From: Planctomycetota bacterium
GTDB taxonomy: Bacteria > Planctomycetota > Planctomycetia > Gemmatales > Gemmataceae
Direction of reading: 5' to 3'
Length of the DNA stretch: 39,278 bases
Assembly (NCBI GenBank): GCA_017306025.1
Contig: JAFKJJ010000545.1
Location: 1-39,278 of the forward strand
The position numbers and the translations under genes were made by a program. Below are positions 1-7,992 of this stretch, one piece after another (position 1 is the stretch's first letter; each line of letters starts with the position of its first letter). The notes beneath the pieces are model-generated. The model did not search any database and was not told the origin of the DNA. It worked only from the letters and a program-made list of their open reading frames with translations.

Positions 1-915
1 CAGTTGGTCGAAGGTGACCTCGGCGGAGTCGCCCAGGTAGGTCGCGACGCCGTCCTCGTCGAGCTTCTTGCCGTTGCCGGCGTGACGCTTCGTCTGGCTC
101 AGGATCAACTGCGGGATGCCCACCACGCACAGTTCCGGCGACCAGGCGTCGCCGGCCGTGAGCGCGAAGTGGACCCTCACCAGCCGCGTCATCAGCTCCT
201 TCGGCTCGGTGACGACTTCGACCTTCCCGCCGCTGTTGTCGGCCAGCGCCAGCATGTCGTCGTAGCGCGGGTGGTGCGTGCGGGTCGCGATCGTCACCTT
301 CGAGACCTTCTCCATATGGAGGAGCTGCTCCGTGCGGGCGATCGCCTCGCCGCGGAGGTCGTCGTCTCCCATCGCGACCATCGCGCGGAACGGGGCCGGC
401 GGCTCGGTCGCGCGGATCGTCCGCTGGCGGCGAAACACCCCGCGGCACAGCGCGTAGCGGCCGCCGAGCAGCATCTGACACCCGGGCTCGACCCGATACG
501 CCTTCCGCGTCGGCCACAGGAGCGGGTTCACGAGCAGGTCGGCCGCGAACTTCATTTCCGCGGTGCTGTCGAAGGCCACCACCAGCGCGCCGGTCGCCTT
601 CAGTTCGCGAAGGTCCTCCGCGGTGTAGTTCGGCCCCGCGACGACGACCGCGGCGGCGTTGATCTTCCGCGCCTGAGCGATGGTGGCGCCGAGGTCACCG
701 GGCTCGCCGATGCGCGTCTCGCACGGCACCCAATCGTTGTTCCCGCGGTTGATGACGGTCGCGAGCGAGAGCGGGTCGAGGTAGCTGAGGAAGTGCGTGC
801 CGCGGCGCCGGCGCTGGAGGGCCGCCGCCAGCGAGAGGCACTGGTAGAGGGGCTCCCAGCCGAACTCGGCCGTGCCGTCGCAGCGAAACAGAATGGGGCC
901 ACGAGTCGCGTCCAT
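1..915 (-). CDS. PseG/SpsG-like sugar hydrolase or glycosyltransferase-fold protein, 3' end outside window
   Basis: The first 305 residues of a protein are visible; the C-terminus lies beyond the left edge. The ATG at 915 is preceded by AGGAG about 9 nt upstream. The N-terminus (MDATRGPILFRCDGT, then CLSLAAALQRR) follows the opening of PseG/SpsG, the nucleotide-sugar hydrolases of pseudaminic acid and spore-coat polysaccharide synthesis, which have a two-domain GT-B fold. The later stretch AGDAWSPELCVVGIP with LILSQTKRHAGNGKKL matches the MurG-like nucleotide-binding site. Oddity: the GHxxR catalytic-histidine motif expected near residue 18 reads FGWEPLYQCL, so the usual histidine is missing and the chemistry may differ. 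The fold assignment is moderately sure, the substrate unknown. It is divergent from parB, separated by about 530 bp. Confidence 0.6.
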   Translation of the reverse strand, partial: MDATRGPILFRCDGTAEFGWEPLYQCLSLAAALQRRRRGTHFLSYLDPLSLATVINRGNNDWVPCETRIGEPGDLGATIAQARKINAAAVVVAGPNYTAEDLRELKATGALVVAFDSTAEMKFAADLLVNPLLWPTRKAYRVEPGCQMLLGGRYALCRGVFRRQRTIRATEPPAPFRAMVAMGDDDLRGEAIARTEQLLHMEKVSKVTIATRTHHPRYDDMLALADNSGGKVEVVTEPKELMTRLVRVHFALTAGDAWSPELCVVGIPQLILSQTKRHAGNGKKLDEDGVATYLGDSAEVTFDQL

Positions 916-1449
916 GCGCACCTACTCCTGCACGAACCTGGGATGAGAGGCGCCAACGCTTCCGACGGACCGCGGTGGCAGCGGCGGCCCGTGAGAATCG
1001 TTCGCGCGTTCCGGTTGGTGTGGAGTGTTCGACCGCGGGATTCCGTGCGCGGGCGGAGCCGCGCGGGCGGTCGCGTTCCTCGACACCTCTTCTCCGGTGG
1101 GCCGAGTGTCGGCCCGACCGCACGTCACCGGGTTCCGGTCCGGTGCCGCACGGTGCCCGGTCGAAGGGTTCCGGTCCTTCAACCGAACGGGCGGAGCCTA
1201 CTTCAGTTTTCTCGCAACCGACAAGGCCATTTTCCGCGTGCCCGATCACACTGGAAATCGGTGGGGAAATGTCCCGCCCGGCCGGTACCGACGCGCACGG
1301 TTACGGCGAGTTTGACGGTCGTGCCGAAAAGTTGCCACGTGGCAACTCGACCCGGGCTCACATTGCCGCTGCCGGCCTAGTGAATCGCCGGGTGGCGGCG
1401 GCACGGTTAGCACGTCCGATTCCACTTCTCCAGGTTCCGCGAGGTTGCT
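916..1449. other. 534-bp divergent intergenic region upstream of parB
   Basis: This stretch separates the minus-strand PseG-like gene from parB. I see no convincing gene in it: the open frames lack family resemblance and are typical of GC-rich shadow frames. It should contain the promoters of both flanking genes, but I cannot pick out a clear -35/-10 pair. The one strong feature is the 18-bp palindrome at 1330-1347, listed separately. Confidence 0.6.
1330..1347. promoter_or_regulatory. 18-bp perfect palindrome, parS-like ParB-binding candidate
   Basis: AGTTGCCACGTGGCAACT is a perfect palindrome with a CACGTG centre, 102 bp before the parB start. Canonical chromosomal parS is a 16-bp palindrome, TGTTTCACGTGAAACA, with the same CACGTG centre. 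The outer half-sites differ, so this is either a lineage variant of parS, an operator autoregulating parB, or a site for an unrelated factor. Only one copy was noticed in the window. Confidence 0.5.
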
Positions 1450-2367
1450 ATGACCCTGCCCGAATTGATGAAGGCTCTCGGAGAACCCCGCATGGAAGCG
1501 ACCGCCAAGCAGCCCCGCATGGCCCGTGGGCTCAACGCCCTTCTGGGCGACGTGTCCGCCCCCGCAAGCGGCCCGACGTCCAGGCTGCAAATCGAGAAAA
1601 TCGGGTTCAACCCCTACCAGCCGCGGAAGCAGTTCGACGGCGAGGAGCTGGCCGCCCTCACGGCGAGCATCAAGAACCACGGCGTTCTTCAGCCGCTCGT
1701 CGTGCGGCAGGTCGCGGACACCTACCAACTCATCGCGGGCGAACGGCGGCTCCGCGCCGCGAAGGAAGCCGGCCTCGCGGAAGTGCCGGTCCACCTCGTC
1801 GCGTTCGACGATCAGCAGGTGTTCGAGGCGGCGCTCGTCGAGAACATCCACCGCAGCGACCTGAACCCGATCGAGAAGGCGCAGGGCTTCAAGGAGTACA
1901 TGGAGAAGTTCGGGATCAAGCAGGAGGAACTGAGCGCGCGGCTCGGGCTCTCGTCCTCGGCCGTGAGTCACCTGCTCGGGCTCTTACACCTGCCCGAAGA
2001 GGTCCAGGCGGCGGTGCGGAGCGGCCAGCTCACCCTGGGCCACGCGAAGGTGCTCAAGAGCGTCTTCGATGCGGCGCAGCAGGTCGCGTTCGCCAAAGAG
2101 GCGATCATGAAGAACTACTCGGTCCACGCGCTGGAGATGCTGGTCAAGCAGAACAAGCTCGCCGGCATCCCCGCGGCCCCGGCCGAACAGGTGAAGCGCG
2201 AGCCGGCCGAGAAGACCGCGCACGTGAAGGGTCTGGAGGACGACCTGCGGCAGCGGTTAGCGGTAAAGATCGAAATCAAGGTGCGGGAGAAAGACAAGGG
2301 GCAGATCGTAATCAAGTTCGACTCCAACGACGACTTCGAGCGCATCATTCAAGCACTCCAGAAGTGA
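1450..2367 (+). CDS. parB: ParB/Spo0J-family chromosome partition protein
   Basis: This 305-residue protein is a ParB CTP-dependent DNA clamp that loads at parS, spreads along DNA and works with the ParA ATPase in origin segregation. Visible motifs, in order: the N-terminal ParA-contact box RGLNALLGD (about 26-34); NPYQPRKQF (54-62), the typical start of the ParB/Srx domain; the CTP-binding GERRLRAA (97-104); ENIHRSDLNP (131-140); a helix-turn-helix around 154-180 (LSARLGLSSSAVSHLLGL); and a C-terminal dimerisation region. Length is normal. The ATG at 1450 is preceded by GAGG; an internal ATG 14 codons on would still keep the N-terminal box. No parA is adjacent in the window. A strong terminator follows and a parS-like palindrome lies just upstream. 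Confidence 0.95.
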   Translation: MTLPELMKALGEPRMEATAKQPRMARGLNALLGDVSAPASGPTSRLQIEKIGFNPYQPRKQFDGEELAALTASIKNHGVLQPLVVRQVADTYQLIAGERRLRAAKEAGLAEVPVHLVAFDDQQVFEAALVENIHRSDLNPIEKAQGFKEYMEKFGIKQEELSARLGLSSSAVSHLLGLLHLPEEVQAAVRSGQLTLGHAKVLKSVFDAAQQVAFAKEAIMKNYSVHALEMLVKQNKLAGIPAAPAEQVKREPAEKTAHVKGLEDDLRQRLAVKIEIKVREKDKGQIVIKFDSNDDFERIIQALQK

Positions 2368-2391
2368 TCGCGGAGCCAACCTGAAACGCTC

Positions 2392-2433
2392 ACCGCCCGC
2401 CGGTCCCGAAGGACCGGCGGGCGGTCTTCTTTT
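2392..2433 (+). terminator. Intrinsic terminator of parB
   Basis: A perfect 15-bp stem (2392-2406 pairing with 2411-2425) closes on a CGAA tetraloop and is followed by CTTCTTTT. It starts 25 bp after the parB stop and is a clear rho-independent terminator. Confidence 0.85.
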
Positions 2434-2492
2434 CGTGGGGCCGGCCGGGCGGCCGGTCTACTGTTCGGCAAGCCGGGCGACCGGCCCCACGA
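2434..2492. repeat. Second inverted repeat after the parB terminator
   Basis: CGTGGGGCCGG at 2434-2444 pairs with CCGGCCCCACG at 2481-2491, with partly complementary sequence inside (GGCGGCCGG against CCGGGCGACC). There is no T-tract. It resembles other GC-rich palindromes in this window (37303-37371 and 38638-38716), which may be a family of dispersed intergenic palindromes. Confidence 0.5.
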
Positions 2493-2572
2493 GCAACAGA
2501 CCGCCCTGCCTTGCCCCGCCCGTCCGGTTCCGTTACGCTGATCGTCGTTCGGAATCCACGGAGGGGTTTCCC

Positions 2573-3055
2573 ATGAGGGCACGGATCGTCGCGCTTGTCG
2601 CGCTGGTGGCGCTGATCTCGGGCGCGTCGGGACAGGAGTTTCAGCAGTTCGCATCCACCACGGGCTGGTACAAGACCACCGACATCGACGCGGGCAAGGA
2701 CAAGCTCAAGTTGACGCTCGATTCCGTGGAACTGAAGGGCGACACGACCTTCCTGGTGAGTTTCGTGGACGCCACCGACGAGGTCGCGAAGAAGCCGGCC
2801 GGGCCGCGGCTCGACAAGGTCCGGGACGGGAACAAGGGGACCAACGGCAAGGTGATCGAGGACAAGGAGATCGAAGTCGGACCGGAGAAGTACCCCGGCC
2901 GCGACATCCTCATCGAGTCGCCCGGCGGGTACATCCGCAACCGGGCCGTGATCGCGGGCAACCGGCTCTATCAGGTCATGGTCCAGGGTACGAAGGACGT
3001 GGTCACGTCGCCGTCGGCGGACAAATTCATCAACTCGTTCGAGATCACCAAGTAA
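2573..3055 (+). CDS. Secreted protein, tandem paralogue 1 of 3
   Basis: This 160-residue protein begins with a cleavable signal peptide (MRARIVALVALVALISGASG, then Q). The ATG at 2573 is preceded by GGAGGGG; an open upstream extension has no signal peptide and is not used. The mature part shares a pattern with the next two genes: a KYPGRDI or LPGREF motif near residue 105, a GNRLYQV motif near 130, and a C-terminal FINSFEITK. I recognise no named family; the layout suggests a compact alpha/beta domain exported to the periplasm or cell surface. Spacing to the next copy is 11 bp, so the three are probably co-transcribed. Confidence 0.8.
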   Translation: MRARIVALVALVALISGASGQEFQQFASTTGWYKTTDIDAGKDKLKLTLDSVELKGDTTFLVSFVDATDEVAKKPAGPRLDKVRDGNKGTNGKVIEDKEIEVGPEKYPGRDILIESPGGYIRNRAVIAGNRLYQVMVQGTKDVVTSPSADKFINSFEITK

Positions 3056-3066
3056 GGGTCCGGAGC

Positions 3067-3579
3067 ATGAGAGCCGCCGTCGTCGGGGTCGCACTGGTCG
3101 CGTTCGTCGGCGTCGCGGGCGCACAGCCCCGCGACTACGCGTCGGACGAAGGGGCGTACCGCGTCAAGTTCCCCGGCGCGCCGAAGCTCGTCGCGCAGAA
3201 TGCCAAGAGCGCGGTCGGCGACCTCACGGTGAACATCGCGACGTACGCGGACTCCGGCGGCAACGTCTTCATGGTGAGCTACACCGACTTCCCCGAGGCC
3301 GCGACCAGGCCCGCGAACCACGCGACGCTTTTCGCCGGCGTCCGCGACGGGGTGAAAGGTAAGGACGGAAAGGTCCCGGGCGAGGAGAAGACGATCGAGT
3401 TCGGCCAGAGCAAGCTGCCCGGCCGCGAGTTCACAATCGAGAAGGGGAAGCAGCGGATTCGGTACCGGGTGGTCCTGAGCGGCAACCGCATGTACCAGGT
3501 CGCGGCGATCGGCACCGAAACGTTCGCCACCGGTAAGGAAGGGACCGCGTTCTTCGACTCGTTTCAGATTACCAAGTGA
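3067..3579 (+). CDS. Secreted protein, tandem paralogue 2 of 3
   Basis: This 170-residue protein has a signal peptide (MRAAVVGVALVAFVGVAGA, then Q). The mature part starts YRVKFPGAPKLV, an opening seen in many uncharacterised exported bacterial proteins, and contains LPGREFTIEKGKQRIRYR, then SGNRMYQVAAIG, and ends FFDSFQITK. These line up with the genes on either side, so the three arose by tandem duplication and then diverged strongly. The ATG at 3067 has GGAGC just upstream. Function is unknown; no catalytic residues stand out. Confidence 0.8.
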   Translation: MRAAVVGVALVAFVGVAGAQPRDYASDEGAYRVKFPGAPKLVAQNAKSAVGDLTVNIATYADSGGNVFMVSYTDFPEAATRPANHATLFAGVRDGVKGKDGKVPGEEKTIEFGQSKLPGREFTIEKGKQRIRYRVVLSGNRMYQVAAIGTETFATGKEGTAFFDSFQITK

Positions 3580-3603
3580 TTCGGAACTCCCACGGAGGAT
3601 GTA

Positions 3604-4107
3604 ATGCGGACGATTCTCGCGGTCACGGTGCTGGCGGTGTGCGCCGCCGGGCTGACCGGGCAGGACGACAAGAAGTACGAGAAGGAGGGGAAGTTCACCG
3701 CGAAATTCCCCAGCGCCCCGATACAAGACACGAAGTCCGCGGGCGGGCTGACGCTCCACATCTTCCTCGCGGACTATGAAAAGGGCAAAGGCGGCTTCCT
3801 CGTCATCTACTCCGACCTGCCCGCCGACAAGCTGAAGGCGCCGACGCCGGATCAGGTTCTCGACAGCGGCAAGAAGGCGCTGGAAGACGACTTCAAACTG
3901 AAGAACGTGAAAGCCGAGCCGACCGCGGTGGGACCGAAGAAGTACCCGGGGCGCACGATCTCCGGTGACCGCGAAGAGCTCAACCTGCGCGGGCAGATCG
4001 TGCTCGTCGGTAACCGGCTGTATCAGGTGTACGTGTTCGGCCCGAAGGACTTCGTGACCGGCAAGGAGGCGGACGACTTCCTCGCATCTTTCAAGATCAC
4101 AGACTGA
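3604..4107 (+). CDS. Secreted protein, tandem paralogue 3 of 3
   Basis: This 167-residue protein has a short signal peptide (MRTILAVTVLAVCAAGLTG) and an excellent ribosome site, GGAGGATGTA, before the ATG at 3604. It contains FTAKFPSAPIQDT near the start, then KKYPGRTISGDREE, then VGNRLYQVYVFG, and ends FLASFKITD. The shared PGR, GNRxYQV and SF-I-T blocks make it a paralogue of the two genes before it. It is the last gene of the run: a weak 6-bp hairpin and then tRNA-Pro follow. Function is unknown. Confidence 0.8.
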   Translation: MRTILAVTVLAVCAAGLTGQDDKKYEKEGKFTAKFPSAPIQDTKSAGGLTLHIFLADYEKGKGGFLVIYSDLPADKLKAPTPDQVLDSGKKALEDDFKLKNVKAEPTAVGPKKYPGRTISGDREELNLRGQIVLVGNRLYQVYVFGPKDFVTGKEADDFLASFKITD

Positions 4108-4180
4108 ACCTTCCCTACCGGTCGGCCTTCTCGATTGGTAGGATAGGCGAGTCGGGTGGCGCGAGCCGCCCGCACCGGTT

Positions 4181-4255
4181 CGGGGCGTAGCGCAGCCTGG
4201 CTAGCGCGCCTGCCTTGGGAGCAGGAGGTCGTGGGTTCGAATCCCGCCGCCCCGA
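4181..4255 (+). tRNA. tRNA-Pro (anticodon TGG)
   Basis: A full cloverleaf can be drawn: acceptor CGGGGCG (4181-4187) with CGCCCCG (4248-4254), D stem GCGC/GCGC, anticodon stem CCTGC/GCAGG around the loop CTTGGGA, and a T arm GTGGG-TTCGAAT-CCCGC. The anticodon is TGG, reading CCA and other proline codons. The discriminator base is A, and CCA is not encoded. Confidence 0.96.
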
Positions 4256-4288
4256 CTGAGCACATCCCGTCACGCACGGCGACCATTC

Positions 4289-5434
4289 GTGACGACCACA
4301 CCCGTCATTTCACACCCACGGTTCCTGCCGTTCTTCCTGGTCGCGCTGGCCGCGCGATTCGGAACGATCGCCCTCGGACTGGTCCTCGCGACCGTCCCGC
4401 CCGACCCGTACAGCGACCCGGAAACCCCGACGCGAGTCCGTGACGAGATTCGGACCGGGAGCGCGCGACTCATCGAGCCGTGGTACCGCTTTGACGCGAC
4501 CTGGTACGCGGACGTGGCGCGGCGCGGCTACGCCGGCTCGCAGGGCCGCAACGGACAACTCGGGGTCGCGTTCATGCCCGCACTGCCCGCGACGATGGCG
4601 GCCGCCGACGCGCTCGGTCTCAACATGTTTTGGGTCGGGCTGCTCACAACGAACCTGGCCGGGGCGGTTGGGACCGCGGTGCTCGCACGGGTCGCGGCGC
4701 GGCAGTTGGGCGACCCCGCGGCCGGTTGGGGAACGCTCGCACTGTTCCTCGCGTTCCCCACCGCGTTCTTTTGCTCCGCACCCTACAACGAGTCCTTCGG
4801 ACTGCTGTTTGCCGCCCTCACCCTCGCCGCCTGGCAGGCGAATCGTCCGGTCGTGGCTGGTGTGTGCGCGTTCGGCGGATCGCTCGCGCGGCTGACGGGC
4901 GTCGCGTTCGGAATTGCCGCTGTCGTCGATTGGTTCACCGCCCGCGACCGCAGCACCCTTCGCCGCGCCCTGTGGGTCACGATCGGCAGCTTCGCCGGGG
5001 TCGCTGCGTTCTGGGGCTTCCTCTGGTGGGCCGTGGGCGATCCGCTGGCGAACCTGAAAGCACACCGGAGTTGGGGGCGCCCGGATTTATCATGGAAGAA
5101 CCCGCTCCGCACGATCGAATCAATAAACGATCCTCTCGTTCCGCACAGATGGGAAGCCGTAGTGGTCCTCGGCGCCACGATCCTCGGCGTTCGCGCCTGG
5201 CGAAAGCGCGGCGCGTTCTGGGGGCTCGTCGCGCTGGTCCCGGTCGCACAGATGTTCGCTTCCGGCACACTTCTGAGCGCGCACCGGATCATTCTCGCGG
5301 CGCTGCCGGCGTTTATTGAACTCGCCGATCTGCTCCGCGGGCGCCGGGTACTGCTCTGCGCGACCCTCCTGGTCTTCGCGTATGCTCAGCTCACTCTCGT
5401 TAACCGCTTCGTTCACTGGCAATTCGCGGGCTGA
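4289..5434 (+). CDS. PIG-V-like multi-pass membrane glycosyltransferase (GT-C type)
   Basis: This 381-residue protein has roughly eight to nine hydrophobic segments. The first lumenal-type loop carries YRFDATWYADVARRGY followed by VAFMPALPATM, the pattern seen in PIG-V mannosyltransferases and their bacterial relatives, where an acidic residue in this loop is the catalytic candidate. Such enzymes move a sugar from a lipid-linked donor on the outer face of the membrane. The GTG at 4289 is the only plausible start near the hydrophobic N-terminus; its ribosome site is weak. It lies 33 bp after tRNA-Pro. Donor and acceptor are unknown, and a transport or scaffold role cannot be excluded. Confidence 0.65.
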   Translation: MTTTPVISHPRFLPFFLVALAARFGTIALGLVLATVPPDPYSDPETPTRVRDEIRTGSARLIEPWYRFDATWYADVARRGYAGSQGRNGQLGVAFMPALPATMAAADALGLNMFWVGLLTTNLAGAVGTAVLARVAARQLGDPAAGWGTLALFLAFPTAFFCSAPYNESFGLLFAALTLAAWQANRPVVAGVCAFGGSLARLTGVAFGIAAVVDWFTARDRSTLRRALWVTIGSFAGVAAFWGFLWWAVGDPLANLKAHRSWGRPDLSWKNPLRTIESINDPLVPHRWEAVVVLGATILGVRAWRKRGAFWGLVALVPVAQMFASGTLLSAHRIILAALPAFIELADLLRGRRVLLCATLLVFAYAQLTLVNRFVHWQFAG

Positions 5435-5593
5435 CCCTTCCGGTCGCGCTAACTATCCCTTACACTCCAGTTGCCGCGCACGCTTTTTGGGCGATTCCTG
5501 TCGGTTTTCCTTGCAGCCCTCGGTTCCCGCTCTAGATTCTTGGCCCCCGTCTTGCTTATTCTTCCGACATCGCCCGCGCTCACGGACCGTCGG

Positions 5594-6418
5594 ATGAACC
5601 GCCGCACCTTCCTCCGAACCGCCCTCGCCGCGACCGTTCCCGGTTCCGCGACGGCCGCGTCGTACGGCCTCTACGAAGCGGGCTGGGTCGAGGTCGTCCG
5701 CCCGACGCTGCCGCTGCCGCGCCTGCCCCGCGCCTTCGACGGGATGACGGTCGCGTTTCTCACGGACCTGCACCACGGCCCGTTCACGTCGATCGACTAC
5801 ATCGTCTCGGTGGTGCGAACGACCCTGGCCCTCCGCCCGGACCTGATCCTTCTCGGCGGCGACTACTCCCTCAAGGACGCGAAATACATCCGCCCGTGCT
5901 TCGACGTGCTGGCCGGGCTGAAGGCGCCGCTCGGTGTGTTCGGCGTACTCGGGAACCACGACTACTGGCACGGCCTGGACGAGACACGCGCGGGGTTCGC
6001 AAGTGCCCACGTCAGCGAGCTGACGAACCGGGGTGTGTGGCTCGAACGCGGCGGCAGCCGGTTCCGCCTCGCGGGCATCGACGACCTGTGGATGGGCCGG
6101 GTGAACGTGGACGCCGCGGTCGGCGACGCACGGCCCGACGACGCCTGTCTGCTCCTGAGCCACAACCCGGACGTTACCGAGAAGCTCCGCGACCCGCGGG
6201 TCGGACTGGTACTCAGCGGGCACACCCACGGCGGACAGATCGTGTTCCCCGGCGGCGCGCCGTTCGTGCCGAGCCTCTACGGCCAGAAGTACCTCCACGG
6301 CGTCTGTCGCGGTCCGCTCGCGACCGTTTATGTGTCGCGCGGGCTGGGGTGCATGAGCGTCCCGGTGCGGTTCGGAAGCCGGCCGGAACTGACCCTCGTC
6401 ACGCTGCGGAGCGCGTAG
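5594..6418 (+). CDS. Tat-exported metallophosphoesterase (YaeI type)
   Basis: This 274-residue protein starts MNRRTFLRTALAATVPGSA, a twin-arginine signal (RRTFLR), so it is probably exported folded with its metals. The calcineurin-like motifs are complete: TDLHHG (D-x-H), GGDY, GNHDYW, SHNPD and GHTHGGQI. They ligate a two-metal centre that hydrolyses phosphomonoesters or diesters. The order and length match the YaeI-type phosphodiesterases. I chose the ATG at 5594 because it gives the Tat signal; the frame is open further upstream. The next gene starts 2 bp after its stop, so the two are probably co-transcribed. Confidence 0.85.
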   Translation: MNRRTFLRTALAATVPGSATAASYGLYEAGWVEVVRPTLPLPRLPRAFDGMTVAFLTDLHHGPFTSIDYIVSVVRTTLALRPDLILLGGDYSLKDAKYIRPCFDVLAGLKAPLGVFGVLGNHDYWHGLDETRAGFASAHVSELTNRGVWLERGGSRFRLAGIDDLWMGRVNVDAAVGDARPDDACLLLSHNPDVTEKLRDPRVGLVLSGHTHGGQIVFPGGAPFVPSLYGQKYLHGVCRGPLATVYVSRGLGCMSVPVRFGSRPELTLVTLRSA

Positions 6419-6420
6419 GG

Positions 6421-6999
6421 ATGTTGCTCCTCGATCACCTCGCGTTCCTCGACAAGATCCGCGAGAACCCCGCCGACCTCGCCGCCTGGCTCGTTTACGC
6501 GGACTGGCTAGACGAACAGGACGATCCCACCGGGACGTTCGTCCGGTTCTCGCTCGACTTCACCGCGGGCCGGGTGCCGGTCCGAGCGCACTCCGGCCAC
6601 GTGAAGCGGCTCCACGCGCTCGCCGCTCGCGCCCACGCCGAGACGCGCGGACTGATGGGGGTGTACCGGACCGGCCTCCCGCTCCGGCTACAGGTCTGTG
6701 AAACCGCCCTGGTCGGTCACGAGCGGGCGCGCGACATGTTCGGTTACCCGCGAACGTTCGTTTTCGTTGCCGTCCTCTCCGGCCGGCTGGTTCGCGGAAT
6801 GTGGCTGCGAGCCGAAGACGAAACGTGGCGCCCGGACCGGCCGGTGCTCGGGATGGCGCTCGACCGTAAGGCGATCGACATCGTGGACGCGGGCACCACG
6901 AGCGGCACCGTCAGCCTGTACTACCTCAATCACCACAAGATCCCCGACGGCACGATCCTCGTCGAAGGCCCGCCACCTGAACTCGACGTCCTCGCCTGA
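6421..6999 (+). CDS. TIGR02996-domain protein with EF-Tu domain-II-like C-terminus
   Basis: This 192-residue cytoplasmic protein begins with FLDKIRENPADLAAWLVYAD followed by WLDEQDDP, the TIGR02996 signature common in Gemmata-type planctomycetes. Residues about 105-190 line up by eye with translation-factor domain II: SGRLVRGMWLR resembles GRVERGIIKVG, a DRKAIDIVDAG segment resembles the FRKLLDEGRAG region, and YLNHHKIPDGTILVEGP resembles GIKREEIERGQVLAKPG of EF-Tu. No GTPase domain is present, so this would be a free-standing beta-barrel. The ATG follows the phosphoesterase stop by 2 bp. TIGR02996 function is unknown. Confidence 0.75.
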   Translation: MLLLDHLAFLDKIRENPADLAAWLVYADWLDEQDDPTGTFVRFSLDFTAGRVPVRAHSGHVKRLHALAARAHAETRGLMGVYRTGLPLRLQVCETALVGHERARDMFGYPRTFVFVAVLSGRLVRGMWLRAEDETWRPDRPVLGMALDRKAIDIVDAGTTSGTVSLYYLNHHKIPDGTILVEGPPPELDVLA

Positions 7000-7056
7000 T
7001 ATACCATTCCCGGCCCGCGATCCGCGCGGGCGAACTTCCACTCACGAGGAGTAACC

Positions 7057-7485
7057 ATGCGCACGCTGCTCGCGCTGGGACTGGTAGTTGCGGCGTTCGG
7101 GGTGTCCGCGGCGGACGACAAGAAGGACCCGACCGCGGGGAAATGGGTGATCGAGTCGGTCACGCGCGACGGGAAGGCCGTGGACGCGCTGAAGGGAGCG
7201 GTCCGCGAGCACACCGGCGGCAAGTACACGCTCACGCCGGCGGCCGGTTCGAAGGCGGCCGCGACCACGGGCACGTACACGATCGACGCGACCAAGTCGC
7301 CGATCGCCGTCGACATCAAACCGAAGGGAGGCACCTACGACGGCAAGACGCTCCTGGGCATCGCAAAGGTAGAGGGCGACACGCTGACCGTGGCGTTCGC
7401 GGAGCCGGGGAAGGACCGGCCGAAGACGTTCGAGAGCAAGGAGGGCAGCGGCGTCGTGGTCGCGGTCCACAAGAAGGCGAAGTGA
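7057..7485 (+). CDS. TIGR03067-type secreted protein
   Basis: This 142-residue protein has a signal peptide (MRTLLALGLVVAAFGVSA, then ADDKK) and a strong ribosome site, GAGGAG, before the ATG. The mature part has the TIGR03067 layout: GKWVIESVTRDGK near the start, GTYTIDATKSP, VDIKPKGG, and a late PKTFESKEGSG. This planctomycete family probably folds as a small beta-barrel; no activity is known. Two relatives lie at 25684-26115 and 26134-26580. A free-standing gene after the TIGR02996 gene, 57 bp downstream. Confidence 0.85.
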   Translation: MRTLLALGLVVAAFGVSAADDKKDPTAGKWVIESVTRDGKAVDALKGAVREHTGGKYTLTPAAGSKAAATTGTYTIDATKSPIAVDIKPKGGTYDGKTLLGIAKVEGDTLTVAFAEPGKDRPKTFESKEGSGVVVAVHKKAK

Positions 7486-7564
7486 CGCGCCGCGGGTAGG
7501 CACTGGCACCCCGACACCCGGACTGGTACGCTGCAGTGACTTTCACGGTCCGCGGAGGCGAATC

Positions 7565-7945
7565 ATGTTCCGGGTGCCGGCGGTGAGTGCGTTGTGTGCG
7601 GTGCTGCTCGCACTGAATGCGACCGGCGCCCCGGTCCCGCGCGAGAGCATGCGGCCACCGGTCCCGCTCGCCGGGAGCGTGTGGGAGGGCGACGGGGTCG
7701 ACGGCCCGACGGTCTACGAGTTCCACGAGACGGGGCGGATGTCGACGACGTACCCCCGTCAACGGTCCGAAAACATCGGGACATGGCAACAGGACGGAAC
7801 GCGGATCTACTGGGAGACCTGCGACCACTACTGCGAGTTCGAGGGCACCCTCTCAGGGACCGCGATCACCGGCCGGGCGTGGAACAAGCCGGGCGGGAAG
7901 TGGACGCTCACCTTCAAGCGGAAGAGCTCTCAACCGGCCAAGTGA
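7565..7945 (+). CDS. Small secreted beta-rich protein, unknown
   Basis: This 126-residue protein has a signal peptide (about 1-22, ending ALNATGAP) and GGAGG upstream of the ATG at 7565. The mature part reads like a small lipocalin-like or META-like barrel: GSVWEGDG, YEFHETGRM, GTWQQDGTRIYWE, FEGTLSGTAITGRAW, GKWTLTFKRK. Two cysteines (WETCDHYCEF) sit close enough to form a disulphide. I recognise no named family. Its stop codon is inside the stem of the strong terminator that also ends the convergent haem-protein gene. Confidence 0.75.
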   Translation: MFRVPAVSALCAVLLALNATGAPVPRESMRPPVPLAGSVWEGDGVDGPTVYEFHETGRMSTTYPRQRSENIGTWQQDGTRIYWETCDHYCEFEGTLSGTAITGRAWNKPGGKWTLTFKRKSSQPAK

Positions 7946-7987
7946 AAGAAGAAGGGCGGAGGCACAAGCCTCCGCCCTTCTTCTTTC
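7944..7987. terminator. Bidirectional intrinsic terminator
   Basis: A perfect 20-bp stem (7944-7963 with 7968-7987) closes on the loop ACAA. One arm starts GAAAGAAGAAGG, so transcripts from both strands end in a pyrimidine run (CCTTCTTCTTTC). It sits between two convergent genes and serves both. Confidence 0.9.
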
Positions 7988-7992
7988 ACCGG

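Noticed and set aside
4-1380. Long plus-strand open frame over the PseG-like gene and parB upstream region
   Set aside because: The minus-strand frame matches a known family while this one has no recognisable motif and low-complexity composition.
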